DNA of 64,000 nt from Anas platyrhynchos (Eukaryota; Chordata; Aves; Anseriformes; Anatidae): contig NC_092602.1 in the NCBI RefSeq assembly GCF_047663525.1, positions 4,223,501 through 4,287,500 of the forward strand. The letters are read 5' to 3'. Positions within the stretch are counted from its first letter, which is position 1, and every line of letters starts with the position of its first letter. The notes below the pieces were generated by a model. It did not search any database, was not told the origin of the DNA, and saw nothing but the letters and a program-made list of their open reading frames with translations. A program made the position numbers and the translations under genes. Below are positions 1-26,933 of this stretch, one piece after another.

Positions 1-15595
<15,595 letters not shown>

Positions 15596-15724
15596 CCCGG
15601 CCACCGCCGCGGGAGGAATTTGGCGCGCTGGCGCCCGGTTCCCGCGAGAACCGCGAGGCCCCGCCCCCGCCGCGGGGAGCAGCACCAATCAGAGCGCGCC
15701 TCTTCTTGCCGTCCGCCAATCGCG
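15596..15724 (-). promoter_or_regulatory. POLE: POLE proximal promoter: E2F-like site and two CCAAT boxes
   Basis: A TTTGGCGCG motif at 15619-15627 matches the E2F consensus and lies 24-32 bp upstream of the POLE ATG. A second E2F-like GTTCCCGCGAGAA follows at about 15638-15650. CCAAT boxes (NF-Y type) are at 15685-15689 and 15716-15720, about 90 and 120 bp upstream. E2F plus CCAAT is the usual pattern of S-phase replication genes. No TATA box is seen. Binding is inferred from motifs only. Confidence 0.75.
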
Positions 15725-15860
15725 GCGCGCCCCGCCCATGGCGCGCCCCGCCCATGGCGCGCCCCGCCCATGGCGCGCCCCGCCCATGGCGCGCCCCGCC
15801 CATGGCGCGCCCCGCCCATGGCGCGCCCCGCCCCCTGGCGCGCCCGGCCCCTGGCGCGCC
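15725..15860. repeat. 16-bp GC-box minisatellite in the POLE CpG island
   Basis: Six exact tandem copies of GCGCGCCCCGCCCATG run from 15725 to 15820, followed by a 17-bp variant (15821-15837) and a 16-bp variant (15838-15853). Each exact unit holds CCGCCC (Sp1/KLF-type GC box on the minus strand), GGCGCGCC across the junction and CCATGG. The unit length is not a multiple of three, so long open frames appear here in several frames without coding meaning. Array length is likely polymorphic and prone to assembly error. Confidence 0.95.
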
Positions 15861-17741
15861 TCCTTCTCCCTTCCCTTGCGGTGCCGCTGGTTCAGCGCCG
15901 CGCGTTCCCGTTCCCTGCTCGGCAGCAGCAGCGCTGCTCGCTGGCCGGGGGGCTGAGCAGGCAGAAGGTGCTCCCACCGCCATCAGTGGGAGCGCTGGAG
16001 CCAGGGCGAGGATGGCTGTAGGATCGTAAATGCAGAGCTGAGGGTGGTCAGGCTGGGGGCAGCCCGGGGGGCTCTCCATCTAGGGCTCCTACAGGTCTTG
16101 GACGTGAAGTTTTTGTCTCTCCCTGCACCCTGCAAGACAAGGAGCTTCTCATTCAGAGCACAGCTCGCTCAGAAGCTCTGAAATCAATCCTGACTGCAAG
16201 TGCTTCGTGAAGACGTGGAGCAGTAGTGGGCAGCAGAGTGCTGACGCCGAGGGTCGATGCAGTGGGCAGCGCTTCCCAGTTTCTCCTCCCTGCCCGCCCC
16301 TCCAGCCACCCCTTGCACCAGAGCACGGGCACCCAGATACATCTCCAGGCTGGGCCCTGATGAGGTGCTGTGGCCCTGGAGAAATTAGGCTAGGATACTG
16401 CATGAAAGCTACTGGACAGTATTTGAAGCAAGTGGGAAGCAAAAGCCCTCAGTCAGAAATTCCTGAAGCTGCTGGACAGACAACCCTGCTGTCCCCTCTG
16501 CTGACAGCTGATCTCAGGCTCACCCCTACCAGCCCAGAGCTGTCACCCCTGTGGGAGTGGGAAAGCTCCGCGTCTGTGTCCTTGGGCAGGGCATGCCAGA
16601 CCTTTAGGCTGGGAGCTGGCTGAGAGCAGAGTGCACCCGATGCCACAGGGACCAATGCGTGCTGGCTGGGCAGTTGGTTGCAGAGGATAGAAAAGGTGGC
16701 AAGAGTTTGTCAGAAATTAGAAACTGTGGGTGTGGGAGAAAGTGGAGAGAGAAGAGACAAAGTCTTAGCTGGGAGAACTGACCAAGGGAGGACAGATGGC
16801 TGGGTTTAATTTGAGCTTCACCAGGAATTTATATTCTGCAGAACTTCCAGTTCTGTACTATTTCTATCATTCTGGAGGGCTAGATTTAAATGATCTCTTC
16901 CCATCCCCACAGCTTTCCCTTGATCCATGCGTGCTTGGTGCTGGTCCCTGTCAGGACAAGAGGTAGCAGAAAACCAGCACTGGGTTGCAAGCATTAGAGT
17001 GCATCTGGCTGCGGAGGCAAACACGTAGCCCTTGTGTTTTCAAGCTCTCTCTCCTATGAAAAATGGAATAGAAACAACAGAACCCGTGAGAAGCAAATTT
17101 CTGTCCCTCATCAGGCCATCTTTAAACCCCACTCTTTCTACCTGGAGGAGCATCTCCAGTGTAAAGAGTTTCTTGGCACAGTGTCTGTCCTACCAGCTAA
17201 AGTACCTTTGCCTGAAGCTGCTCAGTCAGGATATAGAAGCTATCAGAGGATCCTGGCTCTGTTATAACGTATGGGATGCAACAACTCTACCAGTTGTTGA
17301 AAGTCCAATTAAATATTATTTATGGACAATGAACTGTATGAGCTGTATCTCATCCTCTACAGTAAGAGAGGTATGAGAAAAAGTGTCGCTCTGGTCCTGT
17401 TCCTGCTTTGAAATAAGTTCACTACAGACGAGATGATGAAGGACTTGGGACCACACCTAAGTCAACATCCTTGAAAATCCTTCCTGAATAGCAGCTACAA
17501 CAAGTCCAGCAGGTCTCACCTCATGATCTCTGCCATAAGGAAAAACAAATGGAACCCCCATAACCTTGCCACCATGGCTTTGGGGTGGGCTCTGTGCTGT
17601 TTCAGGGGATGTGTATCATGAAGTACCTTTGTCATTTGTAATCACAACAGCTTCTTGCACCTCTGGCTCTGAGAACTTGTAAGAGACATTCTGGTGGTAG
17701 AATCCAGCTGAACATGAAGACTTCTCATATTTTCTATTTTG

Positions 17742-17782
<41 letters not shown>

Positions 17783-18750
17783 AACTATCCCACTATCCCA
17801 CTTACTTCAGGCATTATCACTATGTGAGATGTATTAGAAACCTGGTAACTGCAGCCGAAGAGTAGAGAGCTGAATGGAGGAAGCTTGGAAATAATCTTCA
17901 AGTTCATTTCTTCATTTTCAGTGATGTGGTGGCTTGGAGCTGGAACACCCAAAAGACAACCAGATTGGAGGTCAAATAATTTCAACCCCTACTTCTAAAT
18001 CAAGGTTGGCTTCATTCTGCCTAGTATGGGCCCAGGTCACAGCCTCTCCACAGCAGATTCTCTCTAAACTATTCCAGCACTGCTCACGTGCAATCCAAGG
18101 AGTGCTGCGAGCAGGACGTGCTAATAGGGCAGGCAGGTAGTGCAGGCAGCTTGTGCAGGGCAGTTCATCCAGGGCAGGGAGCCATGGGTCACCGCTGCCA
18201 GCTGTACTGCATCCCTTGGGAGCGAGCTGTTGTTAACAACTAAAAAATGTATCTGAGCATCCCAGCTAAGCTTTTCGTATTGTTTGGATCAGGGAGCAAT
18301 AAAGGTGTGCATTAGAGGGCAGTCAACGACCTGCACAGCATCAGGGAGTCATAATCAGACAGCAGTGACCCAAGACAGCTTGCGTGTAGGGGAGAAAAAA
18401 CCTTTCTATGTATCCAGGGGCATCCCAAAATTCACAGAGGAAAAACAGAATATATATCTGGGGCATGTGCAAGGAAAAGGCATACAGAGATGCTGACATT
18501 CCCCCAAACGGAGTCTGATGGATAAGGACAGCAGTTTATTGGGGAAAGCAGAAAACATGCCGGGCAGGCAGGAGGGGGAATAGATCCCCGTCTCCAAAGC
18601 GAGTAGAAAAATGTAAATCCGGAAGGGCAACGTAAAATAAGTGACCCGGGGAAGGATGAGGCTGGCTGTTCCCAAGAAGGCAGGAGTAACTGTGCCCAGG
18701 CAGCAGATGGCGATGCCCTGCCTGGCTCTTCAGCAGCAGAACAGCAAAGG
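15861..18750. other. intergenic region between POLE and AIFM3 promoters
   Basis: About 2.9 kb lie between the two CpG islands. I find no exon of a known gene. In human the gene head to head with POLE is PXMP2, and none of its conserved peptides is recognised here. A moderately long open frame at 17032-17376 resembles no family I know and has no splice context. An A30 tract sits at 17751-17780. Confidence 0.6.
17743..17780 (+). repeat. T8-A30 homopolymer tract
   Basis: Eight T (17743-17750) run directly into thirty A (17751-17780), followed by a short tandem of CTATCCCA. It may be the poly(A) tail of an old retroposed sequence on the plus strand, but no AATAAA precedes it and no parent gene is recognised. 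Confidence 0.7.
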
Positions 18751-19460
18751 CCGGGCTACGGGGCAGCAGCAGCGGCTGGCCCCGACCCCCTCCGCCGCTC
18801 CGTGACGCTCGCCACCGGGCTACCGAGCCCGGAGGGGCAGGCAGGGACCTCCCGGTGCCCCGGAGCATCGCTGGACTTGTCCTCTCCGCCCCTCCGAGGC
18901 CTGCTAACGGGTCCTGCTTCACCCCACGGGCTCACCCGCACCCGGCCCCGCAGCCCCGGTGCCGGTGCCGGTGCCTCCGCTCCTCCCCGCTCCGCCCCGG
19001 CCCGGCCCGCACGGGGGCGGCCGCGTTTTTTTTCCACCCCCCCTCCCCTTCCACCTTTCCTCGCTGCCGCGGTGCTGCGGGACGCGCCGGGACCCGCAGC
19101 CGCTGCCCAGGTACCGGGGAGGGGGAACCGCAACGGGGCGGGCACCGGAGCCGCTCCCGGAGCAGCTCCGGGCTCGGCTCCTCGCCGGGAAGGGGGGAAA
19201 AAAAAAGGGGAAAAAGAGAGGGGGGAGACCGCATCCAGGGTGCCCACCGGTGTCCCCCGAGCCCAGCAGGACGGCGGCTCCCGGCCGGCGGAGCGGGGGC
19301 TGCGCTGCACCGGGAGCAACCTGCGGGGCCGAGGGGAGAGCGGCCGGTGGCACTGCGGGAGAACCCGCCTGCTCTTCCCAAATGCAGCAAGAAATCAAAG
19401 CAGCTAAAAATACGGGCCACGGTCGCTGACGAAGGAAACGCTGACGTTTCTCGTGACCCC
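18750..19460 (+). promoter_or_regulatory. AIFM3: CpG island, probable AIFM3 promoter and non-coding first exon
   Basis: About 0.7 kb is very rich in GC and CpG, with repeated GGTGCCGGTGCC and GC-box motifs and no TATA box. A good splice donor (CCCAG before gtaccgggg) is at 19110/19111. The next gene on the plus strand is AIFM3, whose ATG exon has an acceptor at 26748-26749, so this island is its likeliest promoter, with a 7.6-kb first intron. Several overlapping open frames of 150-210 codons on both strands are composition artefacts. Only transcript data can fix the start site. Confidence 0.6.
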
Positions 19461-22400
19461 CATCCCCCCCCCCAGTTTTGAATGAGCCAAGTGCTCAGCG
19501 TGTCCTCCAAGTTTGGGGGGACGTGGTTTGTCCGTCTCTGGGGACCGTAATCCCACCTGGGCAAACAGCCACGGTTTCATGGACCAGCAGCTGGTGGGCT
19601 GGCAAAATGCATATGATCCAGATAAACATATAGATGTAAATCTGCCCTTGCATGAGTGAATGGGGGACCGGATAAGTGGGTAACTGCATGGTCTTCTCTC
19701 TTTGAAAGCATCAAATTGTCAGTGTGATGAATGGAAGCTCAAATTTGGTGGTTTTGTGTTTAGCTGTTAGCCTTGGAAAACATTCCCATGACAAACTCCT
19801 TTCGCGCTGCTTGCAGCTTCTGTAGGAAACATGATTTTCTCTTGTGCAATAGTGAAACAGCAATGATGGCAAGGAGGAGAAGGTCTTGGCTGTAACAGAG
19901 CGATTGAGAACTAAACCTCTTTTGTGTTGTGAAATACTTTGATTCTTGCATCAAGCAGTCTGCACCTGGGAGACTTTTCAGCATTTCTCTATTTATTGGC
20001 ATACCTTTGAGATCTGAACCAAATCTCTTGTTTAATTATTAATTTCAGAACATTTCCAATCCAGCTTGCAGAGGATGTATTAGAGCGGTGGCAATGAGAG
20101 CACTGCTGACTGAGCCTTTAACCTGGAGCCTATAAATTGCTGAAGCAGCAACCAGTAAAACAGTTGTGGCTAATTGTAGTCTGATGGAGTGTTCCTGCTC
20201 TGCTTCTTCAGGAGCAATCAGGGCATGTTGAATGGCAGCTTTGTAGCTATATTTGCTGCCACTGGGAATCACTTCTAGTGGCATGTGCACCAGGATGAGG
20301 GTTTCTTCTCATCCTCAGTGACTGAGCCAGAAGAGATGGGGCTGTTGTACCACTTCTGTAGGGCTGCAGGCATGCACAAGCTATTCTTGGCATTTTGCAT
20401 CATAAATTTTGCTTCTGTTTCTCATGGACATCAGAAGGCACCCAACACCGCCAAATCCATGCCGATGCAAAGCAAACCCCTGGCTGCCCAAGTCAGCTCC
20501 CAGGGACAGGTGTGAAAATGGCAGAAAACTGGGAGTGGGAGTGTTGGGCAGTGGGAGACGAACTGTCTGGAGAGCTGCTGGGAGGAGGAAAGGGGGGTAA
20601 AGATGTGGGGACCTCAGGGTGCATGGGACCAGGGAAGACAGGAGGAAAGGGGGTCCCTGCTGCAGCTCCTGCACGCCAGCCTCTGTGAACTCCACTCATC
20701 ACCGCCTGGGCAGGGGATGCGGTTGGGTGCTGTGTTGGTGCATGGCAGTGTGATGGCATCAGGATGGCATCACCTCCTTGAGACAGGGATGGGAGGCAGC
20801 AACACAAGCAAGTGCATTTCCCTCCCCGTTTGTGCACCCTGTGCCAGGAGATCAGTTTGTGTAAGCACCAGGAGCCAGATCTCAGGGGTTTGTAGGACCC
20901 CATGTGCATACTTCGTAGTGCAGTTCCTGAAAGAGGTGATACTGTAACCTCCAGGTTGGAGACACATATATTGTCACCCCTAGATTATTTTAAAAATACA
21001 CATTTGACTCACTCTAAAAATGCACGTTGCCCTGATAACACAGAGCACGCAGCATGACTGGGTCGGTGCTGGGCAGTGCTTCAGCACCCCTGATGCTCTG
21101 GCCACACATGGGCTGTGTTTGGAGCTGTGTGTCCAGAGGAGAGTCCTGCTTTCCTTGGCAGCAGAGCCTGTGTTATTCTGGAGATGGAGCCAAGAGCCAG
21201 CCCTGGGGCAGCTCAGCTCCACAGAGCCAGACCTTGCACGGAACTGGAGCTTCTGACACTGAGCTCCTTGAGTTCCCGTGGGGGCTTTGGCCACTGGGCT
21301 GTGCCCTGGGTGGAGGACAGATGCCATGACTGGCAGAGAACAAGGTGCATTCAGCTGGGGATGCTGGCTGCACTTCATGCCATGGTTTTGGCAGGTGTGC
21401 TGGCTGGTGGGTTACAGGGGCTGCTGTGGGTCTTGGTCATCATTGAAGGTGAAAGAGCAGGAAAAGAGCTGTGCTGGAGAGGGTGTCAGACCAGGGAGAA
21501 GCTCGCAATGGAATTCCAATAGGGATCCACCTTACATTTTTTAATGAATGACCTCTGCCCCACACAGCAGCAGATGCTGATGAAATTTGCTGAGGATGGT
21601 GAGAGGCATCCCTGGTGGCTGGGACCTCCCCACCGAGCAGGGAGACGGAGGAGAAGAGGTGCACGAGGCTGGGCACTGGAGGGGGGGGGGGGAGGGAAAG
21701 TTTCTGCTGTGAAATAGGAGCTAACCTGTAGAAAATGAGGGAGGTGGACAGCCTGGGGCAGCCATCTGGAACAGGGGGATGTGCAGTGACCATCCTAAAA
21801 CCTTTCATGTGGTGGGGGCATGTCTAGAGGGATGGGGAGCTGGGGTGTGTTGCTGTGCCCTGCAGGTAGGGAAGGAGGGCTTGGAGCCCCAGCATTGTTC
21901 AGGACTCAGCGGGAAGGGGGACACCAGCAGGTCTGGGGGTGGTGGTTAGCTGGTGAGGGGCCTGGGGGCTGTCAGCAGGGACAGAGCCTCAGGATTCACA
22001 GCGAAGCCCAGTGCCTGAGTCTGCTCTCAGCCTGTGGTGTGGGAGGGCCATGCTCCCCCCTCCTTGTCGGTCCTTCTGCCACTAGTTTGTGGCTGAGCCA
22101 CTGGCAAGGCACCTGGGAAGCAGAGCACGAGTGGTGGGACGGGACAGGACGGGATGTGGTGCAGCTGGGCCCTGTGCCCTGGTGGGGTTTGTTCCTCGCA
22201 GTGTTTGCAAGGCCTATCCAAAACAGGTCTCCTGCTGGAACTGCTCAGTGGTTCCTGCTGTGCCCTGCGTGAAAGACAATATTGTGTATGTACAGAGAGT
22301 TGGGAAGGAGGTAACACTTCAATAGATCTGGTACACTTTGGGATCAAGGGTCATTTTTTTCCACAGTGAGGACCAGAGTCAGAGCCAGCACTTTCCTGCA

Positions 22401-25400
22401 AGAGCGGATAATGCCACAAGATGCTCTGAGCCTCCTCCCTCTGCTCCTCCTGCTCGTCCTGATGGGGGCACAGCTTACAAACACACATCTCTCTCACTAG
22501 CAAAGGCACATGGTTCTCTGCTCGTCTTGCTGAAGCCACGTTGGCCGTCACCAGTCACCTCTTTGTTTTCCATGTCCCTTGGCACAGTTTCCAGGAGGAT
22601 CTGCTGTTGGGCAAATGCAGAGCTGCCATTCATATTTTGTTCCCTCATGTCCCTGATCTACATGGAACTGCATGCTGGTAGTTGGTGAGCACAGGGCAGC
22701 ATGTCTTCAGGCTTATAAACAGGAAAGTTTTGTTTTCTTATTTTTGAACGTAGATTCGGTTCAGAGTAGAGATGGAAAATCTGCTGTGTGTCACAGTGTA
22801 CTGTCTGGTTGCAGAGGGCCCAGATTGCTGGATGACCCAATGGACAGAACTGAAAGCAGCATAGCTATACAAGACATGGCCAGGAGGTGATGTGGTCTGT
22901 GCTCTTTGCTAAAGGACCCTTCAGGAGGCATCCATGGAGAAGGTGAAGGAAGAACTGCAAAGCTGTGTATGGGCTCATTTGGGGGATAGAGGAGCCAGAA
23001 GCTTGTGCTCAACCTTCTGCATTTTTTCCTCTCTCACAAAGCCCATGCGGAGGTGTTTTGATATCTAGGCTTTGCTAGAGAGCTTGGTGAGGGGTGTAGA
23101 AAACCAGTTTCACATGTCCAGCACTGTTGTGACAGTTCAGGGTTGTGGAGCAGATTGGAGAGGTTTCCTTGTTCAAGTCCCCAGCTGCAGATGGTTTCTG
23201 GAAGGTTAAAATCTCTTATCTGGCCTTCCAGATAAGGGATTACCTGGGTAAGGTAGGAAAAGGGCACTGTTGGTAGACATCAAGCACCTTCCAAAAACTC
23301 TGTTGGGAAAATGTCCTTGGGTACAGACACCTCCATTGACTTTATTCTCCCCTCTCTCAGACCTAGGTGCATTGTGGCAGTTGGTGATATCTAAGCGTAC
23401 AGAGCACAGGGTGCTGTTGAGACCCTGTTTAGGCATCCTTATACTGAGCAGGAAAGAAATGCCTCTGACATCCTCTAACTTGGCTTCTTCAGAGATGCTC
23501 ACAAAGGATGTCCTGAGAAGAAAGTGCTCAGTTCTTCCAATGCTGTGAGTGCAAAAACTATCTGCAGTAACTTGTAATACTTCTGAAGGCCAAAGTTTTT
23601 GAGACAGAAACAGGCATATGTTTGCAAACAATGGAACTGAGGTACAATGAAAAGAAATTTTTATTGTATGCAGGGGCAGTTAAAAAATAGCAGCTCCTGT
23701 TGAGCTTGAAGCTCTAGGACATTTCCTTAGAATATCTCTGCTACAAATGACTGAAAACTAGAAAAACAAACTGCCATGGGGAAGAGTGTTGGAGAGATCA
23801 AGGGCACAGCTGGATTTCTTCTGGTTCTGCAAAATGGGGAATCACTGACCTGAAATGGCCTGGAGGAGCAAGGCAGGGGGCTGTGCTCAGTGCTGCAGAA
23901 GAAGGAGACTCCCTCTGGAGGCCTGTGCCAATCTGCCTAGGGAAAATAATTCCTTCCTGAGCCCACAGCTGGAATTGGCTGTGCCCTGAGCTTGTGAGCA
24001 AGACCTGACTGCTGGCCCCATGGCAGGGGTCTGGCATGCCCACCGAGGGACACCAGCATGTCAAACTCCTTTCCTCCATCAATCTGGAACCATCTCAGGG
24101 GCTTCTGAGAAAACTCCAGAAGTGATAGGGAGGAAAAAAAAAAAAAAAAGTCCTTCCCAGGCCCTGCATCTGACCAGTGGGTGCTCCAAAATGTTGTGAG
24201 AGTGGCGTGACCATTTTGCAGATATTGACTTCCCATTTCTTATGGGTGCTGCATCTGGCAGTGGAAGAGGTGAAGGGACTTCTCCACTGATGCCTTTTAT
24301 AGCCTTTGGGAGGTGAGGGTGTGTGGTTAGGTCTCCTCCTGTTTTTCTATCTATTTCCTGTAAGTTTTAACCTATTAGCCTTTAAGTTCCTGCAAGTTTT
24401 ATGGAGATATGTGGCTGGGTGGAGGAGAGAGACCCAGAAGCATGTGCTGTGCTCTGCTCCATAGCTGCTCCTCTTTGGCTTCCTACCAACCTTTACATGG
24501 TATTTGTTTTTACCGTTTTACAGTAAATTATTGTCCTGTATCCCTGATACATCAACAGCTGAGGCTCTCTTTCTCTCATACAGAACCATTTTCTGTTTCT
24601 TCCTGTAAGTTTTGGCAAAGGTCCATGCAATTTCTGCATGTGATTTTCCTGCTGTATTTTTCCCAAATCTTCCTCTGCATTTATGCACCTTCTTACTTGA
24701 TTTTTTTTTTTTTCGCATTTGCTCTTGCGTAAGTATTGGCGTGCTGCTTTCCTTGAGTGTTCTCGCCCTTGCCACTCAATGAATTGATTCTTCCCTGCTT
24801 CATTCCCTTTGCAAATGAGCTTGTTTGGTAGCTCTGTGCATATCCAATAGATCTTTGAATGTGGCTCTCAGAAACAGGTACTCGAAGGCAAACTTGTACA
24901 TTTTTAGTCCTGTTAACAGTCTATTTCACATTGGCATACCTCTTGGATTTGGTAATGAGGCACTTATGCTTTATGTCATTTGGTAAGGCACCAGTTTTAT
25001 GTTCCTCTCCAGTCTTGGTTACTAATTTCACATGTTTCAGGCTTTGAAGGTGCTCCTAGGACTTTGTTGAGGGCATGCCGTACGTGGATGAGACATACAG
25101 CAGAAGGGAAGTTTGTGGGCGTGTGGAACTGTGTGTGTCTGTTTTGGAGGGATATAGCTGGAAAGGGGGAGAGACGTCTGGATATTTTGAGCTGTTGTTT
25201 AAAGAAAGGGTGTGTCTGGGATGCTTTGATGTAGTCTGTGTTGAGGAAGGTGCTGTCAGGGCTCTGCAGAGGTGCCCGTGGTAATGGTGGCTGTGTCTCC
25301 CATTGCTTGAGCTCATGGTGGAGGAGCAGGAGGCTTTGCCTGGAAGATGTCCCACTGCCATGTGTCCTACAGTCAGCCACTGCTGGAGGGACACCAGACT

Positions 25401-26749
25401 GGGTGCCGCTGGTGCTGGGGAGCCGGTCCTGGCTCAGCCAGATGGGGCACGGCATGGGACAGAGGCACCAGGGGTTTCAACACTAGCAGGAGACTGGGTG
25501 CGCACCAACCTCCCTGGCAGGGCGCAACCTACGCCTCGTAGTTTCTTATCTTATCTTATCTCCAGGAGATAAATGTGCACAGAAGTGCTTCGTTCAGCAA
25601 GAGAGAACAGTGCTGGTGTCTGGCTGGCCACCCAGCAGAAGATCAGCCAGGCTGGAGCACTGGGCATTTGCTGTTCCATGGCCCTTGCTTGCCATGGGCA
25701 GGGCTGGCTCTAGCAAGTGGTTAAATTTTTTTCTTTTTTGCTGTACCTTTGCCAAGTTTTCATTTCCTGGGGAGAAATTGCAATGCTTGGTATCTGTCTC
25801 CTGGCACTTATTTTTCTGTATTTTCTTCTGATTGGAAAGGTCTTCAGGTACTTCTGGCACTGAAGCTGAAAAAAAAAGTATTCTTTGCCTGGGTTAATCT
25901 GTTCTTTGGAAACTGTTTTACCTTCCTGCTGAGTTTGGAAGGCATTGTAAAAAATAGATGGTGAAACCATGGTAAATCAATTCAGGTACAAGTGCAAATG
26001 GGTAAATTTTTTACAATATATATATATATTTATAACATATATATAATGATATTAAATGCTTTATTTTATTGCCAGTTATGTTATGTGGATCTTCACTATT
26101 TCCAGTCGAGGAGTATAACCTAAAACCTTTATCCCAATTCTTAGAGTCTGTACCAAAACTGAGAGCAATATCTGTCAAAGCTAATGAGCTAAATATAATT
26201 TGGAGTTCTGTTTGGCCATCCCACTTAAACATAAAATATCCTGACCTAACAGTATTGAAACCGGGTTTTGGTGCAAAATGGCAAGATAATGAAAACCCTG
26301 TCTCAGATAAATAACTGTTCCAAAGGGAATGGGATTTCTGCAGGAATAAGTGTTAATGGAAAGGGACTGCAGAATGAGTAAAGTGGATTTTTTTTTTCTT
26401 TTTTTTTTTTTCTTCCCCATCATCTAATAATAAAAGCCGAAATCTGACTGAACTGTATTTATGGTTTAATCATTGCATTTGGGCTCAGACCTAAGTGCTT
26501 AAGGATTTAATTACCAAAGACAGGGCTTTGGAAAGTATAATGAAGTCTGAAGATAAATCATACGGGGTTTGTAGTTTTAAACTTTGGAAGGGTGATGGAA
26601 TTTTCCGGTGGACCCCAGAAGGGTGACCTTGGTGCCGCAGTCTAATGTTGTCCATCGTGTCACCGGCTGCCTGGGTCTTGCAGCAATCACTGCAACACCC
26701 ACCCTCACCCCAGGCGGTGCTTCTCACGCATCTCTTCTCCCCCATGCAG
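19111..26749 (+). other. AIFM3: presumed AIFM3 intron 1
   Basis: This 7.6-kb stretch lies between the CpG island and the ATG exon and shows no recognisable coding exon. It holds a G13 run near 21681, an A16 run at 24134-24149, a TA-rich stretch near 26018-26048 and a T-rich tract at 26389-26412. A weak CR1-like match (open frame resembling the LINE reverse transcriptase phrase NDL...KFA) lies around 21500-21605. Confidence 0.55.
21500..21605 (+). mobile_element. possible old CR1 reverse-transcriptase fragment
   Basis: Translated pieces such as MNDL and MKFAEDGE resemble the CR1 reverse-transcriptase region (FINDL...KFADDTK). The match is short and interrupted, so this is a tentative call. 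Confidence 0.35.
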
Positions 26750-26933
26750 GTGGTGAAGGAAGCCCGAAGCCCAGGACGTTTTGAGCAGGAGGGCTGCCAT
26801 GCGAGGATGTGCCTGCGCCCTCGCTGACCTTCCCACCGTCCCCGTCCCTGGCTTGTGTCCTGTGCAGCGTGAGGGCTGCAGCAAGGTGCTGCTCGGCTCG
26901 CCATGGGAGGATGCTTCTCCAAGCCCAAGCCAG
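26750..26933 (+). promoter_or_regulatory. AIFM3: AIFM3 first coding exon with start codon
   Basis: An acceptor (CCCATGCAG) ends at 26749. The ATG is at 26903-26905 in a strong context (GCCATGGGA). Only 31 coding nt follow before the gtgaca donor at 26934. It encodes [10 protein letters not shown], the same start as remembered for human AIFM3, which fixes the initiation site. The preceding 153 nt are 5' UTR. Confidence 0.85.

Noticed and set aside
18756-19564. Several overlapping frames of 150-210 codons in the second CpG island
   Set aside because: Pro/Arg/Ala-rich low-complexity translations on both strands with no family resemblance. Composition effect.
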